From contig JAAEAF010005122.1 in the NCBI GenBank assembly GCA_011037195.1, positions 1 through 64,000 on the forward strand: a DNA stretch of 64,000 nt, read 5' to 3'. The stretch comes from Triatoma infestans. Lineage: Eukaryota; Arthropoda; Insecta; Hemiptera; Reduviidae. The notes under the pieces were generated by a model. It ran no database searches, was not told where the DNA came from, and saw only the letters and a program-made list of their open reading frames with translations. Position numbers and translations under genes: made by a program. This document shows positions 58,979 through 64,000 of the stretch, piece by piece; the first letter of the stretch is position 1; each line of letters begins with the position of its first letter.

Positions 58979-59065
58979 GTTGTGGTGGTTGGTTCCGCAG
59001 AGCTGGAAAGCATCAGAGACATTTTCCGTGGTAGCCTGCTTCATTTTGTGGTCATCTGTCTCTGA
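58979..59065. mobile_element. Foldback family B, copy B2, minimal form with 12-bp target-site duplication
   Basis: An 87-bp insertion between tcggtaacgttt copies (58967-58978 and 59066-59077). It has the family end gttgtggtggttggttccg, then gagctggaaagcatcagaga, cattttccgtggtagcc, and stops soon after ttttgtggtcat with the inverted end tgtctctga. The ribozyme-like box and the interior are missing, yet both termini are present. Confidence 0.8.
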
Positions 59066-59079
59066 TCGGTAACGTTTAC

Positions 59080-59316
59080 TGGTAAAGCTTTTTTTGATAA
59101 CGCTTTTTCCAAAGATAAGTGTAAGACGTATTCTATGTCGAACTTAATTGTTTTTGATTAAAATATAAGTGAAACCATTAATTATAAATGACTCTATTCT
59201 TTTAAAAAAGTAGATATTCCCTACTGACGTTGGTAATCATTCCCAAAATCATAGAGAAAAGATAAAAGCTTGATCTTTTTTTTTTTTAATTAATTACATC
59301 CTGACCAAAGCCACAG
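59080..59316. other. A+T-rich stretch with no recognised feature
   Basis: Spacer between two family B insertions; nothing recognised. Confidence 0.4.
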
Positions 59317-59370
59317 CTATTTTCTCTATATCATCAGAGAATTGTCCATAATAGCCTGCTTCTTTTTGTG

Positions 59371-59412
59371 GTCATCGACCGGTTTCAGGCGTTCGCCCAT
59401 CATCAGGATGCG
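59371..59412 (-). ncRNA. Hammerhead-ribozyme-like motif, B3 left arm
   Basis: On the minus strand: CATC, CTGATGA, extra T, helix GGGC/GCCT with one G-U pair, GAAA, ACCGGT, C, GATG. The core is intact and helix I fully paired. Faces a mutated partner in the right arm. Confidence 0.58.
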
Positions 59413-59659
59413 TTTGTCAAACAGTGTGATAACACAGAATTGCACAGAGAAAATTCAGTTTATACACTCATACATATTTGAGCTCATGAGCTCATTTAAA
59501 CTCATATACATTGAGTTAATGAATTTTGCGCAAAACATTCGTGTCTTATACGTTGGAAATACTTAGACAGAATACCAAGTTTGCACATGTCATACATATA
59601 TGAATGTATAACTGAATTTGCTCTGTGCAAGTCTTTGTTATCACGCTGTTTGACAAACG

Positions 59660-59698
59660 CAACCTGATAATGGGCGAACGCCCGAAACCGGTCGATGA
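59660..59698 (+). ncRNA. Mutated hammerhead-like motif, B3 right arm
   Basis: CTGATAA replaces CTGANGA (the core G is A), and the helix I strand is CAAC instead of CATC. Helix II GGGC/GCCC, GAAA, ACCGGT and C are kept. By known hammerhead requirements this copy should be inactive. Confidence 0.5.
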
Positions 59699-59854
59699 CC
59701 ACAAAAAGAAGCAGGCTATCACGGAAAACATCTCTGATGCTTTCCAGCTCTGCGGAACCAACCACAACAACTATTTCCTCTAAATAATTCATACAAATGG
59801 AAGGCTAGATTAATAATACTCTGATTCTCTTTTTTACAAATAATACTGCTTACT

Positions 59855-59971
59855 CTTATTCCTGTTTAGTAGAAGTATTCTGGTCGTGCCAAATTTTCAA
59901 AATTTAGTGCTCACCGAAATTTAGATGTTTTGTGGTCTCCCTAATATGAAAAAAAAAAATTTTAGCAAATG

Positions 59972-60024
<53 letters not shown>

Positions 60025-60760
60025 CAAAATATCTCAGAAACGAAAAATTAGAGAAAGTTGAACTTCGTATTCTGTCTAAGTATTTCTCACGTATATGGTA
60101 CGAATGATTTGCGCAAAATTTATTAACCGGAAGTCTGACTTTACTTAATATATATTTTCTTTTTTGTGCGTTTTTCGCCCTTTTTCTAGAAAACGGCTGC
60201 GACGATTTTCTTTTAACTTCTTATACTGTCTACATACATAAATACTTAAATTATGTTTAACATTCTCGCAGGAAAAATTATTTTTTTGTTGGAATCTGGT
60301 GGAACTGTAACGTTAGGTTTTCCTCTATAGTATACTTTAATACAATGTATATTTCTATCAGTTATATAATAATTATATAACTGCATTAGAAGCATTGCTA
60401 GAATTCCAAAATTAAAGAAAAACACGTAACCGGAAGTGAAGCTTCATACTATATTGGAATTTCTATGTAAACGACTATAACGATTTCCTTTAAACTTGGA
60501 TTGCTAGCTAACACGGAATGCGAAGTTGTAATAGTTTTGCCGAATTCCTAGCGTTAAATTTCATATATATGGGGTTGGTCCAATGCTACTAGCGTGCTCT
60601 TCTGGACTACTAGAATGTAATCATTTTTCTTCCTGCCTAAGTAAGTAGATTGGTAATTGTCCCCTCTATATATTTCCTATATATACATCTATAAGAGTAA
60701 ATGAGTAAAATTTAGAGTTTAAAGAAAATTTGTCATCTCATAAACTTATAGTTGAATTAG
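59855..60760 (+). repeat. Family R, long plus-orientation copy
   Basis: Starts near gtagaagtattctggtcgtg, then tgctcaccgaaatttagatg and ggtctcc. A long (TG)n lies at 59975-60022, followed by aacaaaatatctcagaaacg, aaccggaagtctgactttac near 60124, taaccggaagtgaagcttca near 60428, and the tail taagagtaaatgag. It has the same module order as 54585-55740. Confidence 0.7.
59975..60022. repeat. (TG)n microsatellite inside family R
   Basis: 48 bp of perfect TG repeat located exactly where other R copies have a short TG/CA tract (9097, 12549, 53261 and, inverted, 6600 and 57467). Confidence 0.95.
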
Positions 60761-60769
60761 CTGCAACAG

Positions 60770-62110
60770 CAACCAAAGAGAGTAAAGAGCAAAACCCAAA
60801 ACCACTCTCTCGAACTGGAGTGGGGGAAACTGTATAAATATAGCGACGGACAGTCCATAAAAACACAGTTGTATTCAGTTCAATACATCCAATTACTACG
60901 TGTCATTTTCATACCACTCTACTTTAAAACATTTCTCTATTGCAAAGTCCAGGCAGTCTGTATCACTTAATTAATTTATTAGTAACCAGTGTTAACCAAG
61001 TCTTCTTCTTATATCATCAACCAGACCTAAATTCTCTCCACCTAACACATCCATTATATTAGCTATAAGAAAAAGTAGTAAGAAAAAGTTGTGTGAGCAT
61101 TTCACATCGGATTTTTTTCATTTTTCAAAATTTTCTAGAAACACAACTCCGAAACGATTTTCCAAATTAAATTAAATTTATTTCCAATTTTAAATATATA
61201 ATATTTATTATATATTATTTATTTTTATTATAACTTCAGCCTTGCCATTTAGGTGGTATATAAAAAACAACAGTAAATATATACTACATTCACTTAAAAA
61301 TTAATTAGTAAATGTAAGTGATAAAAGTGGGAAAGAATAAACATTAAAACAACATAAATATGACATTGAACTGGTATTTTGTGCGTGGATATAATCATTA
61401 AGCATAATCCCTGAATGATTTGTATAATTTGGCGTCTAAATGTGTAGGCAAGAAATCGATTAAAGGTTGAAAAAATGTCTATTTACTAATACAGCCGCCT
61501 TTTACATTAATTAATAATTATAATCTTGAAAACAACGTAAAAATTGGACCACTGTTTCCCGTTTCTTTTTTGTTTTAAATGTCAAAAAATGATACTCCGT
61601 TAATATTTACCAATTCATTAATTTAACTAAATTAAATTATAAAGTTTAAAAAAAAAAAAAATTAAAAATGAAAAGCTGTTAGAATATATATTGTTTATAA
61701 ATTTGTATAATATATTTTGAAACTGCTACTAAAAATTCTTAATAGAGTTAAAAAAAATCCAACCAATTATAAAGTTTGGGTGGGGGGGACATAGTCAAAA
61801 GATTCCATTCTTTCGAAATGTTATCTAATTCACATTTATCTTAATATTTGGTTAATAATTCTTTTCAATTTAGTTGTCTTTTATTTATTTATTTTTAAAC
61901 AACTGTCTTTCCTCTTCATTAAATTTTAAAATTCTATTTAATATTAGCTTTCGAAAACTAGGTTCTACTCTTTCTAAATTAATTCCTCGTGTTTTCTGAT
62001 TTATTTTAAAAAAAAAAAAAGGATTCCTTTAAATTTTAATTCATTTTATTTTGACGATCGTCATTAAAATCTTTTTGTACGTCCATCATTAGGTACCATT
62101 CCTTATATTA
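60770..62110. other. A+T-rich stretch with no recognised gene
   Basis: A decayed R fragment is possible at about 61070-61150 (gttgtgtgagcatttcacat, gaaacgattttcc). Otherwise nothing recognised. A-runs at about 61650 and 62010. Confidence 0.4.
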
Positions 62111-62214
62111 TGTAAGGGGAGGAGTGGTCCAGCCACTTCTTCAGTGATCTTAGTGTCCCTGCGGGTATGCCAGCCTTGCAACATTAACAACATTTGCATT
62201 CACATTCCCCAACA

Positions 62215-62433
62215 GATACTCACTACATTTAGACACTACCTAGACAAGGTGCAAAAGTGGCTTCGAGATCAACCCAAAGAATTTTATGCTGGAGGCAAAC
62301 ACAGATTAGAAGAGCGATGGGACAAGTCAATAAATGTTGCTGGGGACTATGCTGAAAAGAAGCCAAAGTTTTGTATTGATTAAATAAATCGTTTTTGAGC
62401 TACAGCGATTTGCCTCGTTACTTATTGAATGAC
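62215..62433 (+). pseudogene. Mariner C-terminal fragment and 3' TIR
   Basis: An open frame from 62144 to 62383 contains KVQKWLRDQPKEFY, then LEERWDKSINVAGDYAEK, the C-terminus of a mariner transposase. It is followed by the untranslated end and the terminal repeat tgcctcgttacttattgaat up to about 62433. It matches the same part of the element at 3771-4645 closely, so both are one family. The 5' three quarters are missing. The first part of the frame (62144-62225) does not match mariner and may be unrelated flank. Confidence 0.85.
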
Positions 62434-62494
62434 ATTTGTATATTTTTTTTAATGAGGTAGGAACTTGAAAACTTTACAGTATAAGGAATTGTTT

Positions 62495-62560
62495 TCTTTT
62501 ATGCATGTAAGAGGAAGTAATACGATCGTCGGATTTCACCGGAAATTTATTAAGGTTATT
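62495..62560 (+). repeat. Family R terminal fragment
   Basis: catgtaagaggaagtaatac, gatcgtcgg and atttcaccggaaattt fit the plus-orientation start of family R; the rest is missing. Confidence 0.5.
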
Positions 62561-62720
62561 TAATTGGCTAATTGCGCAAACATCAATATACTTTACAAAA
62601 AATAATTAATTGTTTCTTGTTTTATTAAAAAAAAATTTACAATTTTTAATAATTTAGTCATTGATTACGAGTCGACTTCCGATCTGAAAGGAGAAAGGTT
62701 GGTTCTGATCTGTTCTAATC

Positions 62721-62899
62721 ATCAGAGACATTTTCCGTGATAGCCTGCTTCATTTTGTGGTCATCGACCAGTTTCGGGCGTTAGCCTATCTTCAGGATGC
62801 GTTTGTCAGACAGTGTGATAACACAGACTTGCACAGAGCAAATTCAGTTTACACATTCATTGATGCTTTCCAGCTCTGCGGAACCAACCACCACAACAA
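62721..62899. mobile_element. Foldback family B, copy B4, single-armed, 11-bp target-site duplication
   Basis: Flanked by ctgttctaatc (62710-62720 and 62900-62910). Reads atcagagacattttccgtga, tagcctgcttcattttgtgg, the minus-strand ribozyme-like box, gcgtttgtcagacagtgtga, cttgcacagagcaaattcag, then the family end tgatgctttccagctctgcg and aaccaaccaccacaacaa. Same orientation as B3 but with one arm only. Confidence 0.8.
62760..62800 (-). ncRNA. Hammerhead-ribozyme-like motif, B4
   Basis: On the minus strand: CATC, CTGAAGA, then helix II weakened by substitutions (only about three pairs), GAAA, ACTGGT with one wobble, C, GATG. All required core bases are present. Confidence 0.5.
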
Positions 62900-63329
62900 C
62901 TGTTCTAATCTCTTCAATAAATTTGTACAATGGTGGATATACATACTGCACCAAAAAAGTCTCCGTATACCAATTAGCTCTTTTCTTTATGACAAATTTT
63001 TATACTTTATACACATTTGAATTTCGTTTCTTAAGTATTTTCTAATTAGTAAATTAGTGAAATTAATTTTAAATACACTAGTGTGAAAGAATAAAAAGAA
63101 ATTTACTTTGCGAAATTAAGGCTAAAAGTTGAAATAAGAAAGAAAATGAAGCAAAGAAATCTCTGTATTCCTTTGATCATAAATTGTTTACCCACAATCT
63201 ATAACCAATCTCAACTTTCTAGAATATTTTCTTAATCAAGAGTTGTTGATAAACAGTTTGTATGGCATTTTACATCACTAGATAACCAAGGTTCAATTAC
63301 CATAACTGAATTTAGTGTTTAGTCTAAAT

Positions 63330-63985
63330 TTAAAAATTTCAATGGACCTTCCGTCTACTATTCGTGAGTTAATTCTGACGTTACGTAAACAAGGTGAATC
63401 TTTGCGGTAAACTGGTAAAATTGTAAATATAAAGGAATCTTCTATATATTATCAATAGATTTAATTAATTAAATCCTGTGGGAGGAGTAATATGCCTCAC
63501 ACTGGACGCCTTTCAAAATTGAATACCATTCAATTTTAAAAACGATAAGGGTAGAGAGTCCTTCACAAATAGCGGTTGGCAAATAGCTAATTACTCCCCC
63601 TCTCCCCTTGACGGTAAAAAAATAACATAAATGTAGCTGGGTAACATAGGCGAGCACCTAGGTAAAAAACCTTTAAAAAAAAAATTAATCGCCAGTGTCG
63701 AGATGATTTTTACCAAGGTGCTCTTATCAAAGCATCAATCTTCTTGGCAGTCAGTCCACCTTCTCATACCAAAGTTGTTCAAGGAAGACAAAATATGTGG
63801 CGGAAACAAACTTAGTCCCCGGATCACAAACCTATTGAACAATTATGGGAATAGAACCCGTAGAGTTGGGAAACATGAGGTAAAAGGTAGGGAACAATTA
63901 AAAAATTGCGTTTATCGATGTGTGTGGGATAAAATTATCCCAGAATGTACAAAGAAACTTGAGGGAGCCTTGTAATCCGGTTTAC
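63330..63985 (+). pseudogene. Tc1-like transposase remnant
   Basis: The N-terminal part begins at an ATG at 63342: MDLPSTIRELILTLRKQGES, a stop, then TGKIVNIKESSIYY, a helix-turn-helix typical of Tc1-type transposases. After a decayed, shortened middle, the C-terminal part reads SHTKVVQ, then HKPIEQLW (the SPDLNPIEQLW block with changes). A frameshift leads to GKHEVKGREQLKN and ECTKKLEGAL with a stop at about 63975. The length and the loss of catalytic segments show an internal deletion. Terminal inverted repeats are not resolved; the right one may lie past the window end. Confidence 0.78.
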
Positions 63986-64000
63986 TGATAATTTAAGTCG

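Larger units (their letters stand above)
59329..59770. mobile_element. Foldback family B, copy B3, two-armed
   Basis: Flanked by ctattttctcta (59317-59328) and ctatttcctcta (59771-59782), 11 of 12 identical. The left arm (about 59331-59465) and right arm (about 59600-59735) are inverted copies of about 135 bp with a diverged spacer between. The right arm continues into the family end (gatgctttccagctctgcgg, aaccaaccacaacaa). Orientation is opposite to B1 and B2. Frames in this copy come from the arms and are not genes. Confidence 0.82.

Noticed and set aside
59502..59792. 96-codon minus frame, with overlapping 59546-59770 and similar frames at 59342, 62757 and 62797
   Set aside because: All are translations of foldback family B arms in several frames and both strands; repeated non-coding sequence explains them.
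1..64000. CRISPR arrays, bacterial operons or prophage
   Set aside because: No regular short direct repeats with unique spacers, no ribosome-binding-site-led gene series; the content is eukaryotic transposable elements.

Overview
This window looks like intergenic, repeat-rich nuclear DNA from an arthropod, most likely an insect. The base composition is strongly A+T-rich. There are many A and T homopolymers and microsatellites, no operon-like gene packing, and a dense mix of mariner, Tc1-like, Jockey-like and RNase H-bearing non-LTR elements, tRNA-derived SINEs, a MITE and inverted-repeat (foldback) elements. I cannot name the species. No complete host gene is visible. Nearly all open frames are short chance frames or shadows of degenerate transposon sequence. 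The best candidate for a host coding fragment is a short frame at 54170-54315, with a possible splice acceptor before it and a polyadenylation signal after it.

Layout. 0-5 kb: a MITE, a SINE, and a foldback element (family A) whose two arms enclose a decayed mariner. 5-20 kb: several copies of a long non-coding repeat (family R), degraded family A arms, a second MITE copy inverted relative to the first, and SINE pieces. 20-25 kb: an RNase H-bearing LINE inserted into family R, then a poly(A)-tailed LINE inserted into family R that itself carries another LINE in its 3' UTR. 25-35 kb: mostly plain A+T-rich sequence with two more family A foldbacks and a distinct foldback (family C). 35-39 kb: three LINE 3' ends, one with a small template-switch-like rearrangement and one with a perfect 15-bp target-site duplication. 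39-51 kb: family R, a possible LTR-element fragment, SINEs (one family as an inverted pair) and two Jockey-like fragments. 52-64 kb: long family R copies, four insertions of a second foldback family (B), and fragments of a mariner and a Tc1-like element.

The most notable feature is that three separate inverted-repeat families (A, B, C), plus one isolated site, carry a hammerhead-ribozyme-like core. This consists of CTGANGA, one extra base, a short helix with loop, GAAA, a palindromic stem such as ACCGGT, and then C. In family B the helix I pairing is also present. All four family B insertions have matching ends and 11-12 bp target-site duplications. Hammerhead motifs are known from Penelope-like retroelements and related non-autonomous elements, so these families are plausibly short derivatives of such elements. 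No Penelope reverse transcriptase or GIY-YIG endonuclease is visible here.
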